64,000 nucleotides of DNA from Amorphoplanes digitatis (GTDB lineage Bacteria > Actinomycetota > Actinomycetes > Mycobacteriales > Micromonosporaceae): assembly GCF_014205335.1 (NCBI RefSeq), contig NZ_JACHNH010000001.1, positions 8,178,501 through 8,242,500 of the forward strand. Direction: 5' to 3'. Below the pieces are notes generated by a model, which ran no database searches, was not told the DNA's origin, and saw nothing but the letters and a program-made list of their open reading frames with translations. Both the position numbers and the translations under genes were made by a program. Every line of letters begins with the position of its first letter. The first letter of the stretch is position 1. Below are positions 34,601 through 43,328 of this stretch, one piece after another.

Positions 34601-34794
34601 AGGTCTCCGACCGGATCGTGCTGCGCTATACCGCCACGCGGGACGAGACGGCCACCGCGCTCGGCGAGCACGCCGGCCTGGTCGCCGACGAGGTGCTGGC
34701 GACGGGGTACGCGGCGGGCGAGCCCGACTGGCCCGGCGCGACACCGCACCACGAGGAGGCGATCGGCCTCACGTTCTGGCTGCGCAGGGCCTGA
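31675..34794 (+). CDS. ileS: Isoleucyl-tRNA synthetase
   Basis: A 1039-residue class I synthetase that charges tRNA-Ile. The HIGH-equivalent GTHHI is at about 55-59 after GPPTANGMP, the CP1 editing domain follows (about 190-400, TTPWTLVSNTAV), the KMSKS-equivalent KMSKH is at 591-595, and an anticodon-binding domain and C-terminal region finish it. The sequence is of the long actinobacterial/eukaryote-like type. ATG 31675 is taken because the sequestered GGAGG abuts the other candidate ATG at 31669 too closely. Expression is under the upstream T-box. Confidence 0.97.
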   Translation: MYKPVPAQVELGELDREVLHFWQANSVFHRSLEQSRGRPEWIFYEGPPTANGMPGTHHIESRVFKDVFPRYKTMKGFHVARKAGWDCHGLPVELAVEKELGFTGKQDIEAYGIELFNARCRESVTRHTDAFAELTRRMGYWVDMDDAYRTMDPAYIESVWWSLRRIFDKGLLVEDFRVAPWCPRDQTALSDHELAQGYEQIVDPSVFVRFPLTSGPYAGKASLLVWTTTPWTLVSNTAVAVNADVTYVVATDGDGQLVVAEPLLESVLGDGWRRVASLPGKELERWTYRPPFDLVEVPGAHIVILAPYVTTESGSGLVHQSPAFGADDLASCRAYGLPMVNPVRPDGTFAPEVPLVGGQFFKAADAALVADLQARGLLFRELSYEHSYPHCWRCHTPLIYYAQPSWYVRTTAVRERLLEENERTNWQPSTIKHGRYGDWLTNNVDWALSRQRYWGTPLPIWRCPENHLTCIGSLKELGERAGADLSDLDPHRPFIDEVTFACDCGATATRVPDVIDAWYDSGAMPFAQFGYPYRNVEVFERSYPAQFISEAIDQTRGWFYTLMAVGTLVFDRSAYENVVCLGHIVAEDGRKMSKHLGNIVEPMPLMDRHGADAVRWFMAAVGSPWASRRIGDGTLQEVVRKTLLTYWNTVAFQSLYGRTARWSPSAADPAPADRPVMDRWVLSELHALVRDVDAALAAFDTHEAGKLLATFVDDLSNWYVRRSRRRFWRGDPAALATLHEVLSAVTLLMAPITPFVTERVWQDMVLPVTPTAPQSVHLAAYPVADESLIDPALSQRMALARRLVELGRAARADSGVKTRQPLSRALASAHGFADLSEELLAEIAAELNVGVVLPVGSAGDSLVDTTAKANFRPLGRRFGKRVQQVAAAVAAADATALKESLRAGASASVVVDGETVSLGPDEVIITETPREGWAVAAEAGATLALDLHLTPVLRRAGVARDAIRLIQEARKSSGLEVSDRIVLRYTATRDETATALGEHAGLVADEVLATGYAAGEPDWPGATPHHEEAIGLTFWLRRA

Positions 34795-34796
34795 GC

Positions 34797-35831
34797 GTGC
34801 TGCGGGCCTGCCTCGCCCTGGTGCTGCTGGTCGCCGGCTGTTCGGCCGCGGTGGGCAACGCCTGGGCGCAGGCGACGCTGCCGGGGCCCGGCCCGCACCT
34901 GGTCCGGGACGCGACCGCCTGCGGCGGCCGCTGGTACGCCGTCGGCGGCCGGGCCGGTGCCGGCGGCGAGACCAGCCCAGCCGCCTGGGACAGCGCGGAC
35001 GGCCGGACCTGGCGCAGCCTCGAACTCGCGCCGCTGCCGGGCAGCTACTACGGCCCGCGCAGCGTGCTCCGCTCGGTCGCCTGCGCGAACGGGCGGATCG
35101 CCGCGGTCGGCTCGCGCGGCGGCGGCGCGCACGGCAATCCGCGGGTGAGCACCTGGTACCAGCGCGGCGAGGTGCTCGCCGAGGCGCCGGCGCCGTTCGA
35201 GACGTACGGCGGCGACACCGCCGTGGACGTCGGCCCGATCTCGGGCGGCCCGGCGGGCTTCCTCATCGCGGGTAACCGGACGAGCGGGGCGGCCGCCTGG
35301 ATCTCGGCGGACGGCACGGACTTCCGCCTCTTCGAGGGCGCGCCGGGCCTGGCCGGCCGGTCGCCGCGCACGCTCGCCCGCGCCGGCGCCGTCCTGGACG
35401 GGCGGTTCGTCCTGGTCGGCGCCCTCGGTGCCGCGCCGGCCGCCTGGACCTCCCGCGACGGGACGGCGTGGACGCGATCCGGCGTGCCGGTCCGGGCGGG
35501 CGTCGCGGAGTTGCAGCGGGTGGTCCCGCTCGGCCCTGACCTGATCGCGGTCGGCACCCGGGACGACACCTTCGGCGCGTGGCGCGGTCCGGCGTGGACG
35601 CCCGCCGGGCGCTTCGGCCGGGCGGACGGCGGCGGCGTCCGTTCGCTCGCCGTCGCCGGTGGACGGTTGTACGCGGTGGCCGGCGGCCTCTGGCGCTCGA
35701 CCGACGGCGGCAGGTCATGGCTCAGCGTCATCACGCCGCGCGGCGCCGGGCTCCCGGCGGCGGTCGCCGCCCGCGATGATCAGGTACTTCTCGTCGCCAC
35801 CGATCGAGTCTGGCTGGCTAACGGGGTGTGA
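34797..35831 (+). CDS. Lipoprotein with beta-propeller-like repeats
   Basis: A 344-residue protein with a lipoprotein signal, LALVLLVAGCS, placing the lipidated Cys at about 15. The rest is made of repeated strands ending in WDSADGRTW, WISADGTDF, WTSRDGTAW and WRSTDGGRSW, the Asp-box pattern of sialidase-like and BNR-type propellers. It is likely attached to the outside of the membrane; no catalytic set is seen. The GTG start is only 2 bp after the ileS stop, so it is probably co-transcribed, though functionally unrelated. Confidence 0.8.
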   Translation: MLRACLALVLLVAGCSAAVGNAWAQATLPGPGPHLVRDATACGGRWYAVGGRAGAGGETSPAAWDSADGRTWRSLELAPLPGSYYGPRSVLRSVACANGRIAAVGSRGGGAHGNPRVSTWYQRGEVLAEAPAPFETYGGDTAVDVGPISGGPAGFLIAGNRTSGAAAWISADGTDFRLFEGAPGLAGRSPRTLARAGAVLDGRFVLVGALGAAPAAWTSRDGTAWTRSGVPVRAGVAELQRVVPLGPDLIAVGTRDDTFGAWRGPAWTPAGRFGRADGGGVRSLAVAGGRLYAVAGGLWRSTDGGRSWLSVITPRGAGLPAAVAARDDQVLLVATDRVWLANGV

Positions 35832-35904
35832 CATTTTCCCCATCCACACGGTGGCTACTCGCGGGTAATGTTCGACCTCCACCGATGTGTTAACGGGAGT
35901 CACC

Positions 35905-37029
35905 ATGCTGACCGTTCCCCCTGGCCTGGCCGGCGTCGTTGCGTTCTCCACAGAGATCGCGGAGCCCGATCGTGACGGTGGCGCCCTGCGCTATCGCGGT
36001 ATCGACATCGAGAAGCTCGTCGGCCGGGTGTCCTATGCCGACATCTGGGGCCTGCTCGTGGACGGGGACTTCGGCGCCCCGCTGCCGGCCGAGGAGCCCG
36101 TCACCCTGACCGTGCGCTCGGGCGACATCCGCGCCGACGTACAGGCCGCCATCGCCACCATGGCACCGAAGTGGGGCCTCAGCCCGATCATCGACATCGA
36201 CGACGCGCAGGCCCGCGCCGACCTGGCGCGCACCTCCGCGACGCTGCTCGGGCTGGTCGCGAAGGGCGCGCGCGGCACCGACCTGCCGGCCGTGCCGGAG
36301 AGCCGGGTGGACGAGGCGACGAGCATCGTCGAGCGCTTCATGATCCGCTGGCGCGGCGAGCCCGACCCGCGGCACGTGAGCGCGATCGACCGCTACTGGA
36401 TCTCGGCCGCCGAGCACGGCATGAACGCGTCCACCTTCACCGCGCGGGTCGTGGCCAGCACCGGCGCGGACGTACCCGCGTCCGTTTCGGCGGCGGTCGG
36501 CGCGATGTCCGGGCCGCTGCACGGCGGCGCGCCGTCGCGGGCCCTGCACATGGTCGAGGCCGTCGAGCGCTCCGGCGACGCGCGGGCGTACGTGAAGCAG
36601 CTCCTCGACAGCGGCCAGCGCCTGATGGGCTTCGGTCACGCGATCTACCGTGCCGAGGACCCGCGGGCCCGGCTGCTGCGCGCGGCCGCCAAGGAGCTGG
36701 GCGCGCCGCGCTACGAGGTCGCGAAGGCGCTGGAGGACGCGGCGCTTGCCGAGCTGCGCGAGCGCAAGCCGGACCGGGTGCTGGAGACCAACGTCGAGTT
36801 CTGGGCGGCGATCATCCTGGACTTCGCCGAGGTACCCGCCCCGCTGTTCACGTCGATGTTCACCTGCGCCCGGACGGCCGGCTGGAGCAGCCACATCCTC
36901 GAGCAGAAGCGCCTCGGCAAGATCATCCGCCCGTCGGCCGAGTACGTCGGCGGCACCGACCTCGAGCCGACCGACGTACCGGGCTGGGAGGACGCCCTCA
37001 AGCGCAACGCGGGCCGCGCCTACCTCTAG
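35905..37029 (+). CDS. Citrate synthase family protein
   Basis: A 374-residue member of the citrate/2-methylcitrate synthase family. The catalytic histidines appear in AAEHGMNAS and GPLHGGAPS, with the third motif GFGHAIYRAEDPR. The mature length is shorter than the hexameric type (about 430), as in actinobacterial second citrate synthases. Condensation of acetyl-CoA or propionyl-CoA with oxaloacetate is expected. ATG 35905 has GGGAG 7 bp before it. Its stop overlaps the stop of the convergent chemotaxis gene by 4 bp. Confidence 0.9.
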   Translation: MLTVPPGLAGVVAFSTEIAEPDRDGGALRYRGIDIEKLVGRVSYADIWGLLVDGDFGAPLPAEEPVTLTVRSGDIRADVQAAIATMAPKWGLSPIIDIDDAQARADLARTSATLLGLVAKGARGTDLPAVPESRVDEATSIVERFMIRWRGEPDPRHVSAIDRYWISAAEHGMNASTFTARVVASTGADVPASVSAAVGAMSGPLHGGAPSRALHMVEAVERSGDARAYVKQLLDSGQRLMGFGHAIYRAEDPRARLLRAAAKELGAPRYEVAKALEDAALAELRERKPDRVLETNVEFWAAIILDFAEVPAPLFTSMFTCARTAGWSSHILEQKRLGKIIRPSAEYVGGTDLEPTDVPGWEDALKRNAGRAYL

Positions 37030-38615
37030 CCCGCCGGCTCCAGCCGGAAGCGGTTGACGATCGCGCGCAGGTCGTCGGACATCTCCGCGAGTTGTCCGGC
37101 GGCCCGGGTCGCCTCCGTGACGCCGACCGTCGTCTGCTGCACGGAGGCGGCCACCTCGGTGATCGTCTCGGCCACCCGGCCGCCGGCGTCGGCGGCCTCG
37201 GTGACGCTGCGGCTCATCTCGTTGGTGGTCACCGTCTGCTCCTCGACCGCGGACGCGATGGTGGTCTGGTACTCGCTGATCCGGCCGATGATCCCGCTGA
37301 TCTCGTCGATCGCCTCGACCGCCCCCTGCGTGTCGGACTGGATGGCGGCGACCCGCTTACCGATGTCCTCGGTCGCCCGGGCGGTCTCCTGTGCCAGGTC
37401 CTTGACCTCGCTGGCCACCACGGCGAAACCCTTGCCCATCTCGCCGGCCCGGGCGGCCTCGATGGTGGCGTTGAGGGCTAGCAGGTTGGTCTGCTCGGCG
37501 ATCGCGGTGATCACCTTGATGACGTTGCCGATCTCGGCGGACGACTCGCCGAGCTTGGACATCACCGTGGTCGTCGTGGCGGTGACCTCGACGGCCCGGG
37601 CGGCGACGCCGACCGCCTGGGTGGCGCTCTGGCTGATCTCGCGGATGGAGGCGCCCATCTCCTCGGCGCCGGCGGCCACCGTCTGCACGTTCGACGACAT
37701 CACCGCGGCGGACTCGGCGACGGTGTTCGCCTGCCGGGCGCCGGTCGCGGCGCTCGCCGCGCTGTCCCGGCTGGTCGAGGCCAGCGCGCCGGCCGCGGTG
37801 TTCAGGTTCTGCGAGTGCGCGGCCAGGTCCGTGATGGTCGTCCGCAGGTTCGCGATGGCCTGCCGCAGCGAGCGGGCCATGCCGCCGAGCTCGTCCTTCT
37901 GATCCACCTCGGGATCCTTGGAGAGGTCGCCGTCGGCGACGGCGTCCAGCACCGCCGACACCCGCCGCAGCGGCGTGATGATCATCCGGGCCACCCAGAG
38001 CGCGAGCAGCACCGAGAGCAGGAAGGCGACGCACATGGCCACGATCACCGTGGTCCGCGTCTTCTGCACCGTCGCGTCGAACTCCTCGCCCGCGAGCAGG
38101 GCCGCGTCGGCCCGGTCGGTCTCGGCGGCGAGCTGCCCCTCGTAGGCCTTGCGCAGGTCGCGGTTCGCGCCGAAGGAGGCGTCGATGGCCGCCTTCGGGT
38201 TCGCCGCGTAGCTCTTGAACTCGGCGTCGAGCGCGGCGAACCAGGCGTCGGTCCCCGCCTTGATCTCGTCGATGGTGGCCTGCTCGGCGGGGGTGCCGAG
38301 TGCGCGCGCGGCGGCGAGGCGCTCGTCGACGGTCTCCTTGCGCCCGAGGGCCTCGGCCGCGAACGACTTGTCGCCCGCGATCAGGAATCCCCGCTCGTCG
38401 TTCGCGGCGGCCTTGGCCGCGAGCTCGGCGTCGTGCAGCGCGGTGATGTACGGAACGGCGCGGTTGAGCTCGTCCGTGCGGGTGGTCTTGAGGCCGGAGA
38501 TGCCGATGAGGCTCATGATCCCGGTGACGAGCATGCCCGCAATGGCGACACCGGCCACCGTGAGAACCTTCGTCGACACCCTGCGGTTGCGTGCCCATCT
38601 GTTGAGACCTGCCAC
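37026..38615 (-). CDS. Methyl-accepting chemotaxis protein
   Basis: A 529-residue receptor with two membrane helices (about 18-42 and 190-213), a four-helix-bundle periplasmic-type sensor between them (CHASE3/4HB-like), a HAMP domain (about 210-265, ARMIITPLRRVSAVLDAVADG) and a signalling hairpin with NLLALNATIEAARAGEMGKG. It would couple to CheA/CheW. No other chemotaxis gene is in the window. Its presence suggests motile cells or zoospores, in line with Actinoplanes-type organisms. A start at ATG 38615 fits. Confidence 0.93.
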   Translation of the reverse strand: MAGLNRWARNRRVSTKVLTVAGVAIAGMLVTGIMSLIGISGLKTTRTDELNRAVPYITALHDAELAAKAAANDERGFLIAGDKSFAAEALGRKETVDERLAAARALGTPAEQATIDEIKAGTDAWFAALDAEFKSYAANPKAAIDASFGANRDLRKAYEGQLAAETDRADAALLAGEEFDATVQKTRTTVIVAMCVAFLLSVLLALWVARMIITPLRRVSAVLDAVADGDLSKDPEVDQKDELGGMARSLRQAIANLRTTITDLAAHSQNLNTAAGALASTSRDSAASAATGARQANTVAESAAVMSSNVQTVAAGAEEMGASIREISQSATQAVGVAARAVEVTATTTTVMSKLGESSAEIGNVIKVITAIAEQTNLLALNATIEAARAGEMGKGFAVVASEVKDLAQETARATEDIGKRVAAIQSDTQGAVEAIDEISGIIGRISEYQTTIASAVEEQTVTTNEMSRSVTEAADAGGRVAETITEVAASVQQTTVGVTEATRAAGQLAEMSDDLRAIVNRFRLEPAG

Positions 38616-38713
38616 TGTTACACCCCTTCACCCGATTTCGCCGTGTCCATTAACCCATTCGGCGCGAGTTGCGAACGGCTTACCGCGAGGGAGCAGAAAG
38701 AGTGCCGGAGTGC

Positions 38714-39586
38714 CTAGCTCGGGCAGGCCTGGCCGAGCTGCGGCGCGATCTTCGCCGGCGTCCTCGGCCCGAGCTGGGCGCGGGTCAGCAGGCTCACGCC
38801 AAGCGCCGCGGCGCCGGCGCTGGCCACCGCGACCAGGGCGCCCACCCCGCCGCCGGCGATCCGCTCGCCCAGCAGCACCATGCCGATCGCCGCGGCCGCG
38901 ACCGGGTTGGCCAGCGTGCTGACCGCCAGCGGGGCCCCGAGGCCGCCGCGGTAGGACCGCTGGGTGAACAGCGTTCCGGCCGACGACAACACCACTATCG
39001 CCACGCCCGCGACGACGACCGCCGGGTTCAGCAGCGCGGCCGGGCCGTCGCCGGTGACGTGCACCGCCACCGTCTGGGTCAGCGCCGACGAGACGCCGAA
39101 GGCTACGCCCGCGGCGGCCGCCGACCAGAGGACCGAGGCGCCCGGCACCGCGCCCCAGCCGCCGAGCGTCGTGAGCACCACCGCGGTCGCCATCAGCAGG
39201 CCGAGAAGCTGCCCGGTGCTCAGCACCGCGACGCCCTTCGCCGTGCCGGCCAGCATCAGGATGCCGAGCAGGCCGGCCACCGTCAGGACGATGCCGCGCC
39301 CCTCGACCCGCGTGACCGCACGCCGGGCGATCACCGCGGCCAGCGGAACCGCAAGCACCAGCGTGAGCACGCCGAACGGCTGGACCAGGGAGAGCGGGCC
39401 GTAGCGCAGCGCGACCACGTGCAGGGCCGCGCCGGCGCCGTTCAGCGCGATCGCGAGCCACCACAGCGGCATCCGGACCAGCACGCCGATCGGCCGCTGC
39501 GCGAGCCGCTCCTGCAGGACCGCCGCGGCCGCGTAACCCGCGGCCGACGCGACGCAGAGCAGGACCGCGGTGATCGGCGCGCTCAC
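38714..39586 (-). CDS. DMT superfamily (EamA-like) transporter
   Basis: A 290-residue membrane protein with nine to ten helices and internal duplication, as in EamA/DMT transporters. The substrate is unknown. Its GTG start overlaps the stop of the response regulator gene by 4 bp (GTGA), so it is the third gene of a kinase-regulator-transporter operon. This coupling suggests the two-component system may control or respond to its substrate. The soluble tail after the last helix (RAQLGPRTPAK) is short. Confidence 0.85.
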   Translation of the reverse strand: MSAPITAVLLCVASAAGYAAAAVLQERLAQRPIGVLVRMPLWWLAIALNGAGAALHVVALRYGPLSLVQPFGVLTLVLAVPLAAVIARRAVTRVEGRGIVLTVAGLLGILMLAGTAKGVAVLSTGQLLGLLMATAVVLTTLGGWGAVPGASVLWSAAAAGVAFGVSSALTQTVAVHVTGDGPAALLNPAVVVAGVAIVVLSSAGTLFTQRSYRGGLGAPLAVSTLANPVAAAAIGMVLLGERIAGGGVGALVAVASAGAAALGVSLLTRAQLGPRTPAKIAPQLGQACPS

Positions 39587-40260
39587 GGCTGCTGCTCACC
39601 GGGCCGGACCAGACCACTCTGGTACGCGATGACGACCAGCTGCGCCCGGTCCCGTACCCCGAGCTTGGTCATCGCCCGGTTGATGTGCGTCTTCACCGTC
39701 AGCGGCGACACGTACAGCCGCTCGCCGATCTCGTCGTTCGACAGCCCGTGCGCCACCAGCGCCAGCACCTCGCGTTCGCGTTCCGTCAGGGCGCCCAGTT
39801 CCAGCGCCGCCGGCAGCGCGCTCGGCACCGGCTGACTCAGGAAGCGGCTGACCAGACCGCGGGTGGCGGCCGGGGAGAGCAACGACTCCCCCGCCGCCAC
39901 GACACGGATCGCGCGCAGCAGTTCGGCGGGGTCGACGTGCTTGCCGAGAAAGCCGCTGGCACCGGCGCGCAGCGCCAGCACCACGTTGTCGTCGTTCTCG
40001 AACGTCGTCAGCACCAGCACCCGGACGCCCGCCAGGTCCTCGGACTCGGCGATGCGGCGGGTGGCCTCGATGCCGTCCATTCCCGGCATCCGCAGGTCCA
40101 TGAGCACCACGTCCGCGCGCTCGGAGCGGGCCAGCTCGACGGCCTCCCGGCCGGTGCCCGCCTCGCCGACGACCTCGACCTCGGGGTCGGGCTCGACGAA
40201 CATCCGAAAGCCCGCCCGGATCAGCGGCTGATCGTCCGCGAGCAGCACCCGGATGGTCAT
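39583..40260 (-). CDS. NarL/FixJ-type response regulator
   Basis: A 225-residue regulator with an N-terminal receiver (LLADDQPLIRAG with the acidic pair, VVLMDLRMPG with the phosphorylated Asp, LVLTTFENDD, and Lys in GASGFLGKH) and a C-terminal LuxR-type helix-turn-helix (LTEREREVLALVAHGLSNDE). Its start overlaps the kinase stop by 4 bp, so the two are translationally coupled partners. It may regulate the divergent ABC exporter, a usual target of such pairs. Confidence 0.95.
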   Translation of the reverse strand: MTIRVLLADDQPLIRAGFRMFVEPDPEVEVVGEAGTGREAVELARSERADVVLMDLRMPGMDGIEATRRIAESEDLAGVRVLVLTTFENDDNVVLALRAGASGFLGKHVDPAELLRAIRVVAAGESLLSPAATRGLVSRFLSQPVPSALPAALELGALTEREREVLALVAHGLSNDEIGERLYVSPLTVKTHINRAMTKLGVRDRAQLVVIAYQSGLVRPGEQQP

Positions 40261-41459
40261 GAAGGGACCCGCTCAAGGTCGGCGGCCGGCAGGTCGGCGA
40301 GGACCGTGAACCGGCCGTCGTCACCCTGGCCCGCCGTCAGCGCGCCGCCGGTGGACGCGGCGCGCTCGCGCATGCCGACGATGCCGTACCCGGAGCCGGC
40401 CGGCGCGACACCGGGCCGGACCCGGTTGGTGATCTCCAGCCGCACGCCGCCCGCCGCGTAGGACACCGCGAGCCGGGCCGTGCCGTCGCCGTACTTCTGC
40501 GCGTTGGTCAGCGCCTCCTGTGCGATCCGGTATGCCGCGAGGTCGACGAGCGCGGGCAGCTCCCGGGGCTCGCCGTGCTGGTGGTGGTCCACCCGCAGGC
40601 CCGCGGCGGCGAGATCGTCGAGCAGCCCGCTGAGGCGCGCCAGCCCCCGGGTCGGCTCGGTGGCCGGCGCCTCGATGCCGTCGGTGCCGCGCAGCAGCCC
40701 GACCACGGACGCGATCTCCTTGAGCGCCGCGTCCGACGAGCGGCTGATGTGGTCAAGCGCCGGCGCGACCTGCTCCGGGCGGTGCGCAAGGATGTGCTTC
40801 GCGCCGGTGGCCTGCACCTTGATGACGGCGATGTGGTGTGCGACGACGTCGTGCAGCTCGCGGGCGATGCGCACCCGCTCCTCGACCACCCGGCGCCGAG
40901 CCTCCTCGTCGCGGCTCTGCTCGGCGCGCCGGGCGCGCTCCTCGACCTCCGCCACGTACGCCCGGCGGCTGCGGGCGGCGTCACCGACCGCGGTGGCCAT
41001 GCCGATCCAGGCGAGCGTGCCCAGGTTCTCCGGCGCCCACCATCCGCCGCCGCCCCAGGCCACCCCCGCCAGGTACACCGCGATGCCGATGCAGCAGGAG
41101 GTACCCCAGACCGTGCGCCGGTCGTTGCGGCTCGCGAACGTGAACAGCAGCACGATCGCGGCGACGGTCAGGACCGGCTGCCGCTCGTTGTCGACGGCGA
41201 CGAGCGCGATCCAGGTGAGCACCACGACGATCAGGGCCGGCCGGGTGCGCACGCGGCGGGCCGAGACCCCCAGGAAGGCGACGCCGATCGCGATGACCTC
41301 GGCGGCGCCGGGTGCCCGCGGCTGCTCGCCGTGCGGTCCGATGCGCAGGGCGGCGAGCGCGGCGCCCGCCAGGAACAGGCCCAGCACGACGTCGCAGAGC
41401 AGCGGATGGCGAATTATCGCCAGCCCGGCCCGCGTGTGCCGCAGCCCGCTCATCTCCAT
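40257..41459 (-). CDS. Sensor histidine kinase (HisKA_3 type)
   Basis: A 400-residue kinase with five to six N-terminal membrane helices (about 15-165), a dimerisation helix with the phosphorylated His in RIARELHDVVAHHI (about 210) and an HATPase domain with GSGYGIVGMRERA. It pairs with the overlapping NarL-type regulator. ATG 41459 is chosen; ATG 41453 is equally possible, and the frame continues far upstream over the divergent ABC gene without support. Confidence 0.92.
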   Translation of the reverse strand: MEMSGLRHTRAGLAIIRHPLLCDVVLGLFLAGAALAALRIGPHGEQPRAPGAAEVIAIGVAFLGVSARRVRTRPALIVVVLTWIALVAVDNERQPVLTVAAIVLLFTFASRNDRRTVWGTSCCIGIAVYLAGVAWGGGGWWAPENLGTLAWIGMATAVGDAARSRRAYVAEVEERARRAEQSRDEEARRRVVEERVRIARELHDVVAHHIAVIKVQATGAKHILAHRPEQVAPALDHISRSSDAALKEIASVVGLLRGTDGIEAPATEPTRGLARLSGLLDDLAAAGLRVDHHQHGEPRELPALVDLAAYRIAQEALTNAQKYGDGTARLAVSYAAGGVRLEITNRVRPGVAPAGSGYGIVGMRERAASTGGALTAGQGDDGRFTVLADLPAADLERVPS

Positions 41460-41604
41460 GACGATCACGTTACGCGCGGAGGGTGCCACCGGACGTCGTC
41501 CCCGCGCGGTAAGAACGTGACCCCGCATACCACCGTCGCAGTACGCCGATCCGCCCGCCGGGGGAGGACGCGGATCACGCCGGCCACCGGCCAGCCTGAT
41601 GCCC

Positions 41605-42519
41605 ATGATCGAGGTCAGACAACTCACCAAGCGGTACGGCGCCAAGACCGCCGTCGACTCACTGACGTTCACCGTCAGGCCCGGCACAGTCACCGGCTTC
41701 CTGGGCCCCAACGGCGCCGGGAAGTCCACCACCATGCGGATGATCCTGGGGCTGGACCGACCGACGTCGGGCACGGCGACGATCAACGGCCGCCCGTACG
41801 CGGAGCACGCCGCGCCGCTGCGGCAGGCCGGCGCGCTGCTGGACGCGAAGGCCGTGCACACCGGCCGGTCCGCGTACCACCACCTGCTGGCGATGGCGGC
41901 GACGACCGGCGTGCCACGCGCCCGGGTCGACGAGGTCATCGACCTGGTCGGCCTGCGCGAGGTCGCCCGCAAGCGGGCCGGCGCCTTCTCCCTCGGCATG
42001 GGCCAGCGGCTCGGCATCGCCTCGGCCCTGCTCGCCGACCCGGAGGTGCTGATCCTCGACGAGCCGGTGAACGGGCTCGACCCGGAGGGCATCCTCTGGA
42101 TCCGGCGCCTGATGCAGGGGCACGCCGCGCGGGGCCGCACCGTCTTCGTCTCGTCGCACCTGATGAGCGAGATGGCGCTGACCGCCGAGCACCTCGTGGT
42201 CGTCGGCCGTGGACGGCTGATCGCCGACGTCTCGGTGGCCGAGTTCATCGAGCGGGCCGCACGCGACACCGTGCTGGTCCGCACGCCGCGCGCCGTCGAG
42301 CTGCACGACCTCGTCGCCGGCCCGGGCGTGACAGTGCTCGGCGTCGAGCGCGGCGCCTTCGAGGTCTCCGGGCTCTCGGCCGCGGAGATCGGCGACCGCG
42401 CCGCGGCGGCGGGCATCGCCCTGCACGAACTGACCCTCCTGCGACCGTCGCTCGAGGAGGCCTTCATGGAGCTGACCAGGGACGTGGTCGAGTACCAGAG
42501 CCTGGGTGCGGCCTCATGA
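41605..42519 (+). CDS. ABC transporter ATP-binding protein (exporter type)
   Basis: A 304-residue ATPase with Walker A GPNGAGKSTT, a weakly conserved signature FSLGMGQRLGIA, Walker B VLILDEPVNGLD and switch His in VSSHLMSE, plus a C-terminal regulatory extension. It matches the drug/lantibiotic-immunity type (CcmA/NatA-like) ATPases. The next gene, encoding the permease, overlaps it by 4 bp (ATGA). ATG 41605 is preferred over ATG 41599. It is divergent from the two-component operon, whose regulator may control it. Confidence 0.95.
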   Translation: MIEVRQLTKRYGAKTAVDSLTFTVRPGTVTGFLGPNGAGKSTTMRMILGLDRPTSGTATINGRPYAEHAAPLRQAGALLDAKAVHTGRSAYHHLLAMAATTGVPRARVDEVIDLVGLREVARKRAGAFSLGMGQRLGIASALLADPEVLILDEPVNGLDPEGILWIRRLMQGHAARGRTVFVSSHLMSEMALTAEHLVVVGRGRLIADVSVAEFIERAARDTVLVRTPRAVELHDLVAGPGVTVLGVERGAFEVSGLSAAEIGDRAAAAGIALHELTLLRPSLEEAFMELTRDVVEYQSLGAAS

Positions 42520-43304
42520 CCGAGCTTGCCGGGGTGACACAGGCCCGGGTGATCCGGTCCGAGTGGATCAAATTCTGGTCGTTGCGTTCGACCACCGTCA
42601 CGCTGGCCACCGCGGTCGCCCTGCTGGTCGGCATCGGGCTGCTCGCCGCGGGAATGCTCGGCTCGGGCGACATCGGCGGCCCGGGCCCGGGGCCCGGCAA
42701 CCTCGGCCCGGTCGCCGCCAGCCTGGCCGGGCTCACGTTCGCCCAGCTGGCGTTCGGCACGCTGGGCGTGCTGTTCATGGCGAGCGAGTACGGCACCGGG
42801 ATGATCCGCTCGTCGCTGACCGCCGTGCCGAGGCGGCTCCCGGTCCTCTGGGGCAAGATCGCCGTCTTCGGCGGGGTCGTCCTGGTCGTCGGCCTCGCGG
42901 CCGCGGCGATCGCCTTCACCGGCGGCCAGGCCGTCATCGGCGGCGGCGGCGCGTCCTGGTCCGGCACCGGCGTGGCCCGTGCGGTGATCGGCTCGGCGGT
43001 GATCCTGGCCGGCTCGGGCGTGCTCGGCCTCGCCCTCGGCGCGCTGCTGCGCTCGACGCCGGCCGCCATCAGCACGCTGTTCGGCGCGATGTTCCTGCTC
43101 AGCGGGGTGGCCCAGCTACTGCTGCCCGCAGCCTGGCGTGACGACGTCGTGCGGTTCCTGCCGGCGAACGCCGGTGAGGCGTTCACCGCGGTGACCCCGG
43201 ACTCCGACGCCCTCGGCCCGTGGGTCGGGCTCGGCGTCTTCGTGGCCTACGTCGCGGCGGTCGTCATCGCCGGCGCGTGGCGGCTCCGGCGCTCCGACGC
43301 CTGA
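42516..43304 (+). CDS. ABC transporter permease
   Basis: A 262-residue membrane protein with six helices and an N-terminal cytosolic stretch SEWIKFWSLRSTTVTL, typical of ABC-2 type permeases paired with NatA-like ATPases. It completes the exporter with the preceding gene. Substrate is unknown; antimicrobial peptides or lipids are usual for the family. Confidence 0.92.
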   Translation: MTELAGVTQARVIRSEWIKFWSLRSTTVTLATAVALLVGIGLLAAGMLGSGDIGGPGPGPGNLGPVAASLAGLTFAQLAFGTLGVLFMASEYGTGMIRSSLTAVPRRLPVLWGKIAVFGGVVLVVGLAAAAIAFTGGQAVIGGGGASWSGTGVARAVIGSAVILAGSGVLGLALGALLRSTPAAISTLFGAMFLLSGVAQLLLPAAWRDDVVRFLPANAGEAFTAVTPDSDALGPWVGLGVFVAYVAAVVIAGAWRLRRSDA

Positions 43305-43328
43305 CGCCACAGCCCTTAGGCTCGGACC

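Noticed and set aside
40257..42467. 736-residue version of the HisKA_3 kinase
   Set aside because: The extra N-terminal part is antisense to the ABC ATPase and is low-complexity Ser/Arg/Thr; the membrane region starts at 41459.
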